The notes: generated by a model from the sequence alone, not told the origin. A stretch of 64,000 nt of DNA from Halorussus litoreus (GCF_003382685.1 NZ_KZ859503.1:34181-98180), one strand, 5' to 3'; counted from the first letter of the stretch, positions 54,255 to 64,000 are shown. Translations and numbers: made by a program.

Positions 54255-55745
54255 ATGGTCTCGCGGCTCGTGCTGGGCTGTGGAACGGTGGGCCAGAACC
54301 TCGTGGAGGCGATTACCGACCGTCCCGGCAGACTCGTGGTCGTGGACGACGCCGAGAGCCGCATCGAGGCACTCCGCGACGAGAAGGTGTCGGCCAGCCA
54401 CGGGGACCCCACCGAGCGCGAGAGCGTGGCCGGGAGCGTCGAGGACGTAGACGTGGTCGTCGTGGCCGGCGACGACGCGGCCGCGAACTGCCGGGCGACC
54501 GAACTCGCGGCCGACCTCTATCCCGACGCGTACATTCTCGCCTACACCGGAAAGAACCCTACCGACGACCAGCGGTTCGTGCTCTCGGCCACCGCCGACC
54601 GGGTTATCGACCCGACCGACACGGTGGCCGAGCAGGTGCTGACCGCCGCGCTGGGCGAGTACGCGTTCCGAACCGCCACCCTCCGGCGGGTGCTCCGGAG
54701 CATCGACGGGACGCTGGCGGTGTTCATGCACGACAACCCCGACCCCGACGCCATCGCGAGCGCGGTCGCGCTGTGTCGCATCGCCGAGGAGTTGGACGTC
54801 GACGCGCAAGCCTGCTACTTCGGCGAGATCTCCCACCAGGAGAACCGGGCGTTCGTGAACCTGCTCGACCTCGAACTCCGGAACGTCGAGGCCGGGCCCG
54901 ACCTCGACCTCTCGGAGTTCGGCGGCATCGCGCTGGTCGACCACTCGCGGCCGGGCGTCAACGACCAGCTTCCCGAGGACACCCCAGTCGACGTGGTGGT
55001 CGACCACCACCCGCCGAAAGAGCCGCCCGAGGCCCGGTTCGTCGATTTGCGGAGCGACGTGGGCGCGACCTCGACGCTACTGGCCGAGCACACTCAGCGA
55101 CTCGGCGTCGAGCTGACCGAGGACGTGGCGACCGCCCTGCTGTACGGCATCCGAGTCGACACCAAGGACTTCGCGCGCGAGGTCTCGACCGCCGACTTCG
55201 AGGCCGCCGCGATCCTCCTTCCCCTCGCCGACGTGGCGACGCTGGAGCGGGTCGAGAGCCCCTCGGTGTCCGCGGACACGTTCGAGACCATCGCGCGGGC
55301 TATCCGGAACCGCCGGGTCGAGGGCACCGTGCTGGCCTCCTGCGTCGGGAAGCTGGCAGACCGGGACGCCTTGGCGCAGGCGGCCGACCAGTTGCTCGCG
55401 ATGGAGGACGTGTCGACCACGCTCGTGTACGGCTTCCGGGACGGCACCGTGTTCGTGTCGGCCCGCGCGCGGGCGACCGACGTCGACCTCGGCGAGACGA
55501 TGCGGGCCGCGTTCGACCAGATCGGCAGCGCGGGCGGCCACGCCGACATGGCTGGTGCTCAGATTCCCCTCGGACTGCTCGGCGAGGTCGAGGCCGAGGA
55601 GGAGGCGTCGCTGACAACCGTCGTCAGCGAGGTCGTCACCGACCGCTTCTTCGAGACCATCCGCTCGACGCCCGGGTCCGACGCCAGCTACTCACACGGC
55701 GGCGACGCGAACTTCGACGGGACGGTCGTCGAACCCGAGGACTGA
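54255..55745 (+). CDS. RCK-DHH-DHHA1 phosphoesterase
   Basis: A 496-residue fusion. Residues 1-130 form a TrkA-N/RCK Rossmann domain (VLGCGTVGQNLVEAI; VVDDAESRIEALRDEKV). Residues ~150-330 form a DHH domain with HDNPDPDA near residue 159 and the signature Asp250-His251-His252 (VVVDHHPPKE). Residues ~400-460 form DHHA1 (RAAFDQIGSAGGHADMAGAQ). DHH-DHHA1 enzymes cleave nanoRNA, pAp or cyclic dinucleotides. The RCK domain suggests control by NAD(H) or a cyclic nucleotide, and a link to potassium homeostasis is plausible. The 3' end is tandemly duplicated. Confidence 0.88.
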   Translation: MVSRLVLGCGTVGQNLVEAITDRPGRLVVVDDAESRIEALRDEKVSASHGDPTERESVAGSVEDVDVVVVAGDDAAANCRATELAADLYPDAYILAYTGKNPTDDQRFVLSATADRVIDPTDTVAEQVLTAALGEYAFRTATLRRVLRSIDGTLAVFMHDNPDPDAIASAVALCRIAEELDVDAQACYFGEISHQENRAFVNLLDLELRNVEAGPDLDLSEFGGIALVDHSRPGVNDQLPEDTPVDVVVDHHPPKEPPEARFVDLRSDVGATSTLLAEHTQRLGVELTEDVATALLYGIRVDTKDFAREVSTADFEAAAILLPLADVATLERVESPSVSADTFETIARAIRNRRVEGTVLASCVGKLADRDALAQAADQLLAMEDVSTTLVYGFRDGTVFVSARARATDVDLGETMRAAFDQIGSAGGHADMAGAQIPLGLLGEVEAEEEASLTTVVSEVVTDRFFETIRSTPGSDASYSHGGDANFDGTVVEPED

Positions 55746-55775
55746 GTCGAGTCGCTTGTCGAACCCGAGGACTGA
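55728..55775 (+). repeat. tandem duplication spanning the RCK-DHH stop codon
   Basis: The 18-mer gtcgaacccgaggactga occurs at 55728-55745, where it contains the stop codon, and at 55758-55775. The period is 30 bp, so the second stop is in the same frame. Confidence 0.85.
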
Positions 55776-55838
55776 CCCGAATCGAGCGACGCTCGGGTCG
55801 CCCACCAGCTATTCCCGCCGCGACGCCTTCCATCCGCT

Positions 55839-56138
55839 ATGAACATCGAGCAGTCGATGGCGGAGATCGACCGCGCGGTCGAGGAAACCATCAGCGACCC
55901 GCGAAAGTACAGGAACGAGCGGTCCGAGCGGTCCCAGCGGCGTGCCTACCAAAAGTCACTCGAAGCCGTCGACGACCTCGCCAGCGAAGCCGCGGTCGAG
56001 CGGCTCGCGACGTGGATCGCCGACACGATCCGTGAGAAGGAGAAGCTCCCGACGAGCAGACGAGTCCGCAAGAAGGGCGCGGAGATCTGCCGGGACGCCG
56101 GGCACTCGGTGTCGACCAATGACTGGCTCGGATCGTAG
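55839..56138 (+). CDS. small charged protein of unknown function
   Basis: A 99-residue, highly charged, mostly helical protein (MNIEQSMAEIDRAVEETISD; RSQRRAYQKSLEAVDDLASE; LPTSRRVRKKGAEICRDAG). It resembles small conserved haloarchaeal proteins without assigned function. Unlike neighbours it has a fairly high Arg/Lys content in its C-terminal half, which could bind nucleic acid. It lies convergent with acs. Confidence 0.6.
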   Translation: MNIEQSMAEIDRAVEETISDPRKYRNERSERSQRRAYQKSLEAVDDLASEAAVERLATWIADTIREKEKLPTSRRVRKKGAEICRDAGHSVSTNDWLGS

Positions 56139-56176
56139 CTATATCGCGATCAGAAAACCGAAACCGCTCGACCGCT

Positions 56177-58168
56177 TCAGTCCCCGCCGACCTTCTGCTG
56201 GATGTCCTCGACCACGTCGGGGTTTCGGAGCGTCGAGGTGTTACCCAGCTCCTCCTCGTTCGCGATGTCCTCCAGCAGGCGGCGCATGATCTTGCCCGAA
56301 CGGGTCTTCGGCAGTTCGGGCGTGAAGATGACCTGCTCGGGGCGTGCGATGGGGCCGATGGCGTCCTCGACGCCCTGAACGATGCGGTCGCGCATCTCCT
56401 CGTCCTCGTCGTAGCCGTCCTCGGTGATGACGTAGGCGTAGACCGCTTCGCCCTTCACGTCGTGGCTCCCGCCGACGACCGCGGCCTCGGCGACGCCCTC
56501 GACGCCGACGATGGACGACTCGATCTCCATCGTGCCCAGCCGGTGGCCCGACACGTTGATCACGTCGTCGACGCGGCCGAGCACCGTGACGTAGCCGTCC
56601 TCGTCGATCTTCGCGCCGTCCTCGGGGAAGTACACCCAGTCGTCCATGTCGTCGCTATCGGTGTCCGAGTACTCCGCCCAGTACTCGTCGATGAACCGCT
56701 CGTCGTTCTTGTAGAGGGTGCGAAGCATCCCCGGCCACGGCTTGTTCACCGTCAGGTAGCCCGCTCGACCGGCGTCGACCTCCTCACCGGTCGTGTCGAC
56801 GACGCGGGCGTCGACGCCCGGCAGGGGCGGCCCCGCGCTGCCGGGCTTCATCGTGCTGACGCCCGGTAAGGTCGTGACCATCATGCCACCGGTCTCGGTC
56901 TGCCACCACGTGTCCACGATGGGGCAGGACTCGTCGCCGATGTGCTTGTAGTACCACTTCCACGCGCGGGGATTGATGGGCTCGCCCACGGTGCCGAGCA
57001 GGCGCAGGCTCGACAGGTCGTGTTGCTCGGGGTACTGGCTGCCCCACTTCATGAACGCCCGGATGGCGGTCGGCGCGGTGTACAGCTGGGTCACGTCGTA
57101 CTCGTCGACGATATCCCACAGCCGGTCGCGCTCGGGGTGGTCGGGCGTCCCCTCGTACATCACGCTGGTCGTCCCGAGCGCGAGCGGGCCGTACACGATG
57201 TACGAGTGACCCGTGATCCAGCCGATGTCGGCCGAACACCAGTAGGTGTCCTCGGGCTTGACGTCGAGTACGGCCTGGGAGGTCCACGACACCCACGAGA
57301 GGTAACCGCCGGTGGTGTGCTTGACGCCCTTTGGCTTGCCCGTGGTTCCGGAGGTGTACATCAGGAACAGCATGTCCTCGGCGTCTCGGGACACCGGCTC
57401 GACCGCCGCGCCCTCGTGGTCGGCCACGAGGGCGGCGTAGTAGTGCTCCTCGTCTTCGAGGTCGTAGCCGTGGCCGTCGTCGCCGAGCCGGTCGACGACC
57501 ACCACGTCCGACACCTCGTGGTCCACGCCGCCGAGCCCCTCGCGGGTCTTCTCGAAGTGGTCGAGCGCGTCGCCCCGCCGGTAGTAACCGTTCGCGGTGA
57601 CCAGATACTCCGAGTCGGCGCTCTCCATGCGAGTCGCCAGCGCGTCGGCCGAGAACCCGGCGAACACGACGCTGTGTGGCGCGCCGATGCGCGCGCATGC
57701 CAGCATCGCGATGGGCAGCTCCGGAATCATCGGCATGTACATCGTCACCACGTCGTCCTCGCCCACGCCGAGGTCACGGAGCGCGGCCGCGAACTCGTTG
57801 ACCTCGCGGTGCAGCTCCTCGTACGTGTAGGTCACGTTCTCCTCGTCGCTCGGTTCGCCCACCCACTCGATGGCGGCCTCGTCGCCGCGCTCGTCGAGGT
57901 GCCGGTCGAGGCAGTTCGCGGAGGCGTTGAGCGACCCGCCGGTGAACCACTCGTAGAACGGCGGGTCGGAGGCGTCGAGCACCTCGTCGTACTCCTCCTC
58001 CCAGTCGAGCAGGTCGGCCGCCCGCTCCCAGCACTCGGGCCACTCCTCCTCGAACTCCTCGTAGATGGCGTCGTCCGAGACGTTGGCCTGTTCGACGAAC
58101 TCCGCCGGCGGCTCGAACGCGTCCTGCTCCTCCAGCCGCGCTTCGAGTTCCGCGGTATCTTCGGACAT
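56177..58168 (-). CDS. acs: acetyl-CoA synthetase (AMP-forming)
   Basis: A 663-residue adenylate-forming ligase. The phosphate-binding motif is LFLMYTSGTTGKPKG. Later motifs are WWQTETGGMMVT, WVYFPEDGAKIDEDGY with VDDVINVSGHRLGTMEIES, and the C-terminal PKTRSGKIMRR whose Lys is the usual acetylation target. It makes acetyl-CoA from acetate, ATP and CoA. Length and the N-terminal ACS domain (YEWFTGGSLNASANCLDRHL) are canonical. It is transcribed alone. Confidence 0.96.
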   Translation of the reverse strand: MSEDTAELEARLEEQDAFEPPAEFVEQANVSDDAIYEEFEEEWPECWERAADLLDWEEEYDEVLDASDPPFYEWFTGGSLNASANCLDRHLDERGDEAAIEWVGEPSDEENVTYTYEELHREVNEFAAALRDLGVGEDDVVTMYMPMIPELPIAMLACARIGAPHSVVFAGFSADALATRMESADSEYLVTANGYYRRGDALDHFEKTREGLGGVDHEVSDVVVVDRLGDDGHGYDLEDEEHYYAALVADHEGAAVEPVSRDAEDMLFLMYTSGTTGKPKGVKHTTGGYLSWVSWTSQAVLDVKPEDTYWCSADIGWITGHSYIVYGPLALGTTSVMYEGTPDHPERDRLWDIVDEYDVTQLYTAPTAIRAFMKWGSQYPEQHDLSSLRLLGTVGEPINPRAWKWYYKHIGDESCPIVDTWWQTETGGMMVTTLPGVSTMKPGSAGPPLPGVDARVVDTTGEEVDAGRAGYLTVNKPWPGMLRTLYKNDERFIDEYWAEYSDTDSDDMDDWVYFPEDGAKIDEDGYVTVLGRVDDVINVSGHRLGTMEIESSIVGVEGVAEAAVVGGSHDVKGEAVYAYVITEDGYDEDEEMRDRIVQGVEDAIGPIARPEQVIFTPELPKTRSGKIMRRLLEDIANEEELGNTSTLRNPDVVEDIQQKVGGD

Positions 58169-58346
58169 AGGTTCGTGCTAATACTCACTAAGGGGAGCAA
58201 TAAAGGTTGGCGAGTTCTCCCACACTCGAATCCCCCGAAAGAACGTCGTCCCGTCCGAGCAGGGCCGGTAATCACCGCTTATGCGAGGACGACGTGACAG
58301 CGACGCCGGACATCAGGTCCGCGCATCAACCCCATCCGCGAGGACG

Positions 58347-58565
58347 TCAGTTCAGCGCGTCCACCTCGTCCGCGAGGTCGTCGGGGCCGTCGACCGGGCC
58401 GTTGACGAACAGTCCGTGCGCGATGACGGCGACGGCGATCAGCCCCGCGCCCGTCACGGCGGTCGGAAGCGCGACCGACGTGAGCAAGTCGACGCCCGCG
58501 CCGAGCGCCATCGTTCCGAAGATGACGGCCAGCACGAGATCGTAGTACTGTACGGTGTAGTTCAC
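58347..58565 (-). CDS. small two-helix membrane protein
   Basis: A 72-residue protein read from a GTG at 58565 (VNYTVQYYDLVLAVIFGTMA). It has two hydrophobic segments and a short acidic C-terminus (GPDDLADEVDALN). It lies near the start of acs with its own short spacing. Family not recognised; such proteins are common in haloarchaea. Confidence 0.6.
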   Translation of the reverse strand: MNYTVQYYDLVLAVIFGTMALGAGVDLLTSVALPTAVTGAGLIAVAVIAHGLFVNGPVDGPDDLADEVDALN

Positions 58566-58664
58566 ACTGGAGTGACGGCCCGCCGCCGGAAGAAGCTTGG
58601 GCAACGGTCGGTTTCCGCCCACCGAAAACGCCGACTCGAAGCGCCGGCGCAGTCGGTCGTCGGT

Positions 58665-59268
58665 TCAGTACGCGTTGACGAGATCGACGAAGTAGTCCCA
58701 ATTCCAGTTCGCACCGGGGTCGGTGTGGTTGCTACCCGGGACCTGGTCGTGACCGATGATGCCGCCGGTGGGGTTGTCCCACGCGTTACTTGGTACCCAG
58801 GTGGCGCGCTGCTTCGGGATGTCGTACTGCTCGCAGAGGAACGCGGCGAGGTCGGCCGACTTCTGGTACTGGGCGTCCTCGTAGGTGCCACTGACGTAGC
58901 CACCGTGCTCAATGCCGACGGAGGTGTCGTTGTAGCTTCCGTTACCGGCGTGCCAGCCGATGTTGATCTCCGAAAGGCTCTGGTAGAGGTAGCCGCTCTC
59001 AGCGACCGTGAAGTGGGCACTCACGTTTGCGTCGGGGTTCTGGAACCAGTTGACCGCGCCGCTGGCCGACCCTTGGACCGTGTGGATGATGATCCCAGTT
59101 GATCTCGCTCGCACCGCGGTTCCCACTCGTGTAGTTGCTGGGATCGGCCGGCTCCCAGTCGACCTCCGGCATTCCCACCGAGACGGAGCCCGATAGGGCT
59201 GCAGTCCCTGCGACTCCCGCTGTACTTGCTGCACCGAGCTTCTTCAGTACGTCTCGTCTGGATTGCAT
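58665..59268 (-). pseudogene. frameshifted exported N-acetylmuramoyl-L-alanine amidase (PGRP/Amidase_2)
   Basis: The start at 59268 encodes a Tat signal (MQSRRDVLKKLGAASTAGVA) and about 58 residues up to SEINW. The frame is then shifted by one base at the ccc run near 59094-59096 (plus strand). The next frame continues directly with IIIHTVQGSASGAVNWFQNP and a complete Amidase_2 domain. Zinc ligands are the His in IIIHT, the later His in SNHTDPG and the Asp two residues after it. The corrected product is ~199 residues. It may be inactivated, or this may be a sequencing error. Confidence 0.85.
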
Positions 59269-59278
59269 TGCCTTCCAC

Positions 59279-59346
59279 GATATTAACCCATTATTAATAT
59301 TATTCTTCTATATTAAATTTATGATTCTGTAGTTTATAATAATACC
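59279..59346 (-). promoter_or_regulatory. AT-rich upstream region of the amidase gene
   Basis: About 68 bp of very AT-rich DNA (several ttaatat and tttataat runs) lie directly upstream of the amidase start. This is extreme for the window and suggests a strong or silenced promoter, or recently acquired DNA. Confidence 0.5.
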
Positions 59347-59424
59347 CTGTACGGACTCACGCGCGAATAGCGGTGCGACTGTTTGCTGTCGAAATTGCGC
59401 CGCAAAACTGGTGAATCGGCCGGG

Positions 59425-61125
<1,701 letters not shown>

Positions 61126-61150
61126 GTCTACACCGTAGGTCCGAAGAATC

Positions 61151-61158
61151 ATTAATAT
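61151..61158 (-). promoter_or_regulatory. TATA box for the mutase gene
   Basis: The AT-rich octamer attaatat at 61151-61158 lies 26 nt before the ATG at 61125. It supports a leaderless transcript and decides that start codon. Confidence 0.6.
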
Positions 61159-61212
61159 GGTTGGATTCGGTCCCCGAAGCGACCACCGACGAGTTCAGCT
61201 CGGCACCTCGCG

Positions 61213-62040
61213 CTACTGCAGCCGCTTCGTGGTCTCGACGAGGGGATGGCGCGCGTAGTCGACCACGTCGATGTCTTCGAGCGTCTCCAAGCCCTCCTTC
61301 TCGGCGGTCTCGGCCATGCCGAGGTTCACGTCCTCGTCGACGAGGATGACGTAGGCGTCCATCTCGTCGAGGTCGATGCGGTCGGCCGCCATCACGCGGT
61401 GGTGGCCGTCGGCCAGCAGCAGGTCCTCTCCCTCGCTGTTGGGCGCGCAGTCGATGACGACCAGCGGCTCCGCGAGGCCGCGTTCGAGTTCGTAGGTCCG
61501 GCCCTCCAGTTCGTCGGCGTACACCTTCCCCTGCGTGGGGGTCAGGTCGTCGAGCGACACCTCGCGGCGGGTCTGCTCGACCTCGGTGTCGTGAATGGAT
61601 TCGAGGGTGCGCATCAGCTTGCCGACCTTCTCGGGGGTCGCGCGCTCGATCTGCGAGCGGATCACGTCCGTGTTCGTGATGATGCCCACGAGGTTGCCCG
61701 CGTCGTCGACCACGGGGAGCTTCTGGATGCCCGACCGAAGGATGACCCGCGCGGCGTCGTCGACCTTCATGTCTGGGTGTGCGACGATGAGGTCCTGGGA
61801 CATCACCTTGAAGATGGGCTCGTCGGGGCCCTCCAACAGGAGGTCGCGCGCGCTCACGAACCCCTCGACCCGCCGCCCGTCGCAGACCGGGTAGCCGTTG
61901 TGCTCGTCGCTCTCGACGATGCGCCGGGACACTTCCTCGACGGTGGCGTCGGGCGAGACCGTCGCCACCTCCCGGGTCATGTAGTCGCCGACCTTGGCCT
62001 TGCCGTCGGCCATACCGCCGTCCGGTGCCGCCACGTCCAT
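61213..62040 (-). CDS. CBS-pair and ParB-like protein
   Basis: A 275-residue protein. Residues ~15-130 form two CBS domains (VGDYMTREVATVSPDATVEE; SGIQKLPVVDDAGNLVGI), which usually bind adenosine nucleotides. Residues ~165-260 form a ParB/Srx-like fold with LLLADGHHRVMAADRID. The ParB-like domain binds CTP or acts as a nuclease in other families. The combination suggests nucleotide-controlled DNA or nucleotide handling; its role here is unknown. The ATG at 62040 is preferred over one at 62067. Confidence 0.8.
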   Translation of the reverse strand: MDVAAPDGGMADGKAKVGDYMTREVATVSPDATVEEVSRRIVESDEHNGYPVCDGRRVEGFVSARDLLLEGPDEPIFKVMSQDLIVAHPDMKVDDAARVILRSGIQKLPVVDDAGNLVGIITNTDVIRSQIERATPEKVGKLMRTLESIHDTEVEQTRREVSLDDLTPTQGKVYADELEGRTYELERGLAEPLVVIDCAPNSEGEDLLLADGHHRVMAADRIDLDEMDAYVILVDEDVNLGMAETAEKEGLETLEDIDVVDYARHPLVETTKRLQ

Positions 62041-62200
62041 GGCCCCACGAACGAACGCGGTCGTCAAAAGGCTTCCCGCTTCACGGAACGGCCCCGTGCG
62101 TCACGGAACGACTTCCAGCTTCGCGGGGTTCGTTGGCGGACCACTCGCGGCGACGAGACTCGCACTTTTTTCGCGCCGTCGTCCCTCGTACCCACCGGAA

Positions 62201-62207
62201 TTTATAT
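62201..62207 (+). promoter_or_regulatory. TATA box for the acyl-CoA ligase gene
   Basis: The heptamer tttatat ends 26 nt before the ATG at 62233, typical of leaderless haloarchaeal transcription. It supports that start over the long upstream frame. Confidence 0.65.
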
Positions 62208-62232
62208 CATCAAAGTCGATGAACGACGGGGT

Positions 62233-63891
62233 ATGCACAAACCCCTGCTCGTGACCGACTTCCTCGATAGAGCGCGGGAGTACTACGGCGACGAGGAGGC
62301 AGTCGTGGCGACCACCGGCGAGCGATACACCTACGACGAGCTCGGCGACCGGGCCGACCGGCTCTCGGCGGCGCTGGCCGCGCGCGGGATCCGGAAGGGC
62401 GACCGGGTGGCCGTGCTCGACCCGAACACCCACTATCACCTCGAAGCCGCCTACGCCATCTTCCAGCTCGGCGCGGTCCACACCCCGCTGAACTACCGAC
62501 TCACGCCCGACGACTTCGAGTACATCCTGAGCGACGCCGGCGTGGACGCGGTAATCGCCGACCACGAGTACGCCGAGAAGATCGAGGCGGTCCGCGATTC
62601 GGTGCCGACAGAGGTGTTCATCTCCAACGACGCCGAGCAGACCGAGAGCGAGGCGCGACGCGCCTCGGACGCGTCGAGCGGGCAACCGCGAGACGGCGAC
62701 TGGGAGGACTTCGAGGCGGTGATCGCGGAGAGCGACCCGGACTACCACCGCCCGGAGATGGCCGAGGACGAGGTGATCACCATCAACTACACGTCGGGAA
62801 CCACCGGCGACCCGAAGGGCGTGATGCGAACCCACCGGACCGAGACGCTCCACGCCTACCTCATCTCCATCCATCAGGAACTCCGCGACGACGACGTCTA
62901 CCTCTGGACCCTGCCGATGTTCCACGTCAACGGCTGGGGCCACCTCTACGCCGTCACGGGGATGGGTGCGACCCACGTCTGCACGCGCGGGGTGGACGCC
63001 GCCGAGATTTTCGAGACGGTCGCCGCCGAAGACGTGTCGTACCTCTGCTGTGCGCCAACGGTGCTGAACCGACTGGTCGACTACTTCGACGAGCACGGCC
63101 CCGAGACGCGAGGCGACAACGACGTGCGGGTCGCGACCGCGGGGTCGGCCCCACCGGAGGCCACCATCCGTGCGGTCGAAGAGGAGTTCGGCTGGTACCT
63201 CAAGCACGTGTACGGCGCGACCGAGACCGGACCGCTCATCACGACCTCGGACGCTCGCAGGCTCCTACCTAAGGGAGAGGAGCGATTCGCCCTCAAGAAG
63301 CGACAGGGCATCCCGTACCTCGGCACCGAGGTCGCGGTGGTCGACGAGGACGGCGAGGCGGTCCCGCGTGACGATTCGACCATCGGCGAGATCGTGGTCC
63401 GGGGCAATCAGGTGATGGAAGGCTACTGGGAGAAGCCCGACGCGACCGACGAGGCGTTCTCGGACCGACGAGAGGGCTGGTACCACACCGGCGACCTCGC
63501 GGTCGTGGACGACAAGGGCATGCTCGCCATCCAGGACCGCAAGAAGGACATCATCGTCTCGGGCGGCGAGAACATCTCCAGCATCGAACTCGAAGACACC
63601 CTCTTCGAACACGAGAAGGTGGCCGACGTGGCCGTGATCCCCGCGCCGAGCGACGAGTGGGGCGAGACGCCCAAGGCGTTCGTCGTCCCGGATTCGGGCG
63701 ATTCGGACGCTGCCGGCGTCTCCACCGAGGAACTTCGGGAGTTCGTCCGCGACAGGGTGGCCTCCTACAAGGCGGTCCGGCGCGTCGAGTTCGTCGAGGA
63801 GTTGCCGACCACCGCGACCGGGAAGATCCAGAAGTACGAACTCCGCGAGGAGGAGTGGGACGAACAGGATCGGATGGTGGGAGAGGGATAA
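62233..63891 (+). CDS. acyl-CoA synthetase (long-chain fatty-acid-CoA ligase type)
   Basis: A 552-residue AMP-forming ligase. The P-loop-like motif is ITINYTSGTTGDPKGVMRTH. Next come the VYGATETGPL motif, the hinge and DRKKDIIVSGGENISSIELE, and the C-terminal catalytic lysine in TATGKIQKY. It activates a fatty or aryl carboxylic acid to its CoA thioester. Residues ~140-157 (TESEARRASDASSGQPRDGD) form a linker insertion containing a 19-nt palindrome. The 3' end with the stop codon is repeated four times in tandem. Confidence 0.93.
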   Translation: MHKPLLVTDFLDRAREYYGDEEAVVATTGERYTYDELGDRADRLSAALAARGIRKGDRVAVLDPNTHYHLEAAYAIFQLGAVHTPLNYRLTPDDFEYILSDAGVDAVIADHEYAEKIEAVRDSVPTEVFISNDAEQTESEARRASDASSGQPRDGDWEDFEAVIAESDPDYHRPEMAEDEVITINYTSGTTGDPKGVMRTHRTETLHAYLISIHQELRDDDVYLWTLPMFHVNGWGHLYAVTGMGATHVCTRGVDAAEIFETVAAEDVSYLCCAPTVLNRLVDYFDEHGPETRGDNDVRVATAGSAPPEATIRAVEEEFGWYLKHVYGATETGPLITTSDARRLLPKGEERFALKKRQGIPYLGTEVAVVDEDGEAVPRDDSTIGEIVVRGNQVMEGYWEKPDATDEAFSDRREGWYHTGDLAVVDDKGMLAIQDRKKDIIVSGGENISSIELEDTLFEHEKVADVAVIPAPSDEWGETPKAFVVPDSGDSDAAGVSTEELREFVRDRVASYKAVRRVEFVEELPTTATGKIQKYELREEEWDEQDRMVGEG

Positions 63892-63960
63892 TCCGATGGT
63901 AGCAGAGGGATAACCCGATGGTGGGAGAGGGATAATCCGATGATGGGTGAGGGTTGATCT
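63873..63960 (+). repeat. 22-bp tandem repeat spanning the acyl-CoA ligase stop codon
   Basis: Four units start at 63873, 63895, 63917 and 63939. Units 1 and 3 are identical, unit 2 differs at three positions, and unit 4 is more diverged. Unit 1 contains the last codons and the TAA at 63889-63891. Because 22 is not a multiple of 3, successive copies place their stops in different reading frames. Confidence 0.9.
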
Positions 63961-64000
63961 CGGACGCGGTCGCCCCGCTACGCCATCGTGACGTGCTGGC

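Noticed and set aside
63978-64000. A possible C-terminus of a minus-strand gene ending in TAG at 63978
   Set aside because: Only about seven residues (QHVTMA and stop) are inside the window, too little to claim a gene.

Overview
The window is chromosomal DNA from a halophilic archaeon (class Halobacteria). The evidence is a high-GC genome with acidic proteins, many twin-arginine (Tat) signals, archaeal ribosomal protein S3Ae and KEOPS Pcc1, DNA gyrase together with topoisomerase VI, a halocyanin-type copper protein, bacterio-opsin-activator type regulators, an 11-gene Nuo complex without NuoEFG, and TATA boxes about 25 nt upstream of start codons (leaderless transcripts). Genus cannot be fixed from the sequence alone.

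Layout. 0-10.8 kb: end of a DHH nuclease, pcc1, rps3ae, halocyanin, a RecJ-like S1/OB/DHH protein, an exported phospholipase-D-like protein, small zinc-finger and membrane proteins, a HEAT-repeat protein, archaetidylserine synthase, a JAMM protease and ribL. 10.8-13.0 kb: a lower-GC stretch with a FilR1-type regulator divergent from an exported TTHB210-like protein. 13.1-19.5 kb: type II NADH dehydrogenase, two regulators, a sugar-nucleotide epimerase, arginase, a cupin and a HAD phosphatase. 19.5-37.2 kb: gyrB-gyrA (minus) and top6B-top6A (plus), separated by about 9.7 kb carrying a cupredoxin-quinoprotein dehydrogenase with a Tat-exported partner, a Thr/Glu-rich surface protein and a split THI5-type ABC importer. 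37.2-43 kb: small genes (TOBE protein, zinc ribbon, MBL hydrolase, Ca2+/Na+ exchanger-like protein) among many repeats. 43.1-53.5 kb: nuoA-B-CD-H-I-J1-J2-K-L-M-N, tightly coupled. 54-64 kb: RCK-DHH phosphoesterase, acetyl-CoA synthetase, a frameshifted peptidoglycan amidase, methylmalonyl-CoA mutase large subunit, a CBS-ParB protein and an acyl-CoA ligase.

Metabolic theme: an aerobic heterotroph that feeds electrons into a membrane chain (Nuo, NDH-2, copper proteins, a quinoprotein), activates acetate and fatty acids, and handles propionyl-CoA through methylmalonyl-CoA.

The most unusual content is structured repeat DNA. (1) A compact ~51-nt unit made of two hairpins joined by constant linkers occurs four times (8083, 40591, 53978, 54028). 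Its stems vary while staying mostly paired, and one copy lies exactly in frame (17 codons) inside a metallo-hydrolase gene. (2) Three ~270-300 bp imperfect palindromes (37.3, 41.0, 53.7 kb) share a core containing AGCTAGC, and each has short tandem repeats beside it. (3) Long perfect inverted repeats occur at 2-47, 24221-24276 and 30542-30596, two of them inside coding sequence. (4) Three genes carry tandem duplications that span the stop codon. No transposase, CRISPR array, rRNA or tRNA gene was recognised.
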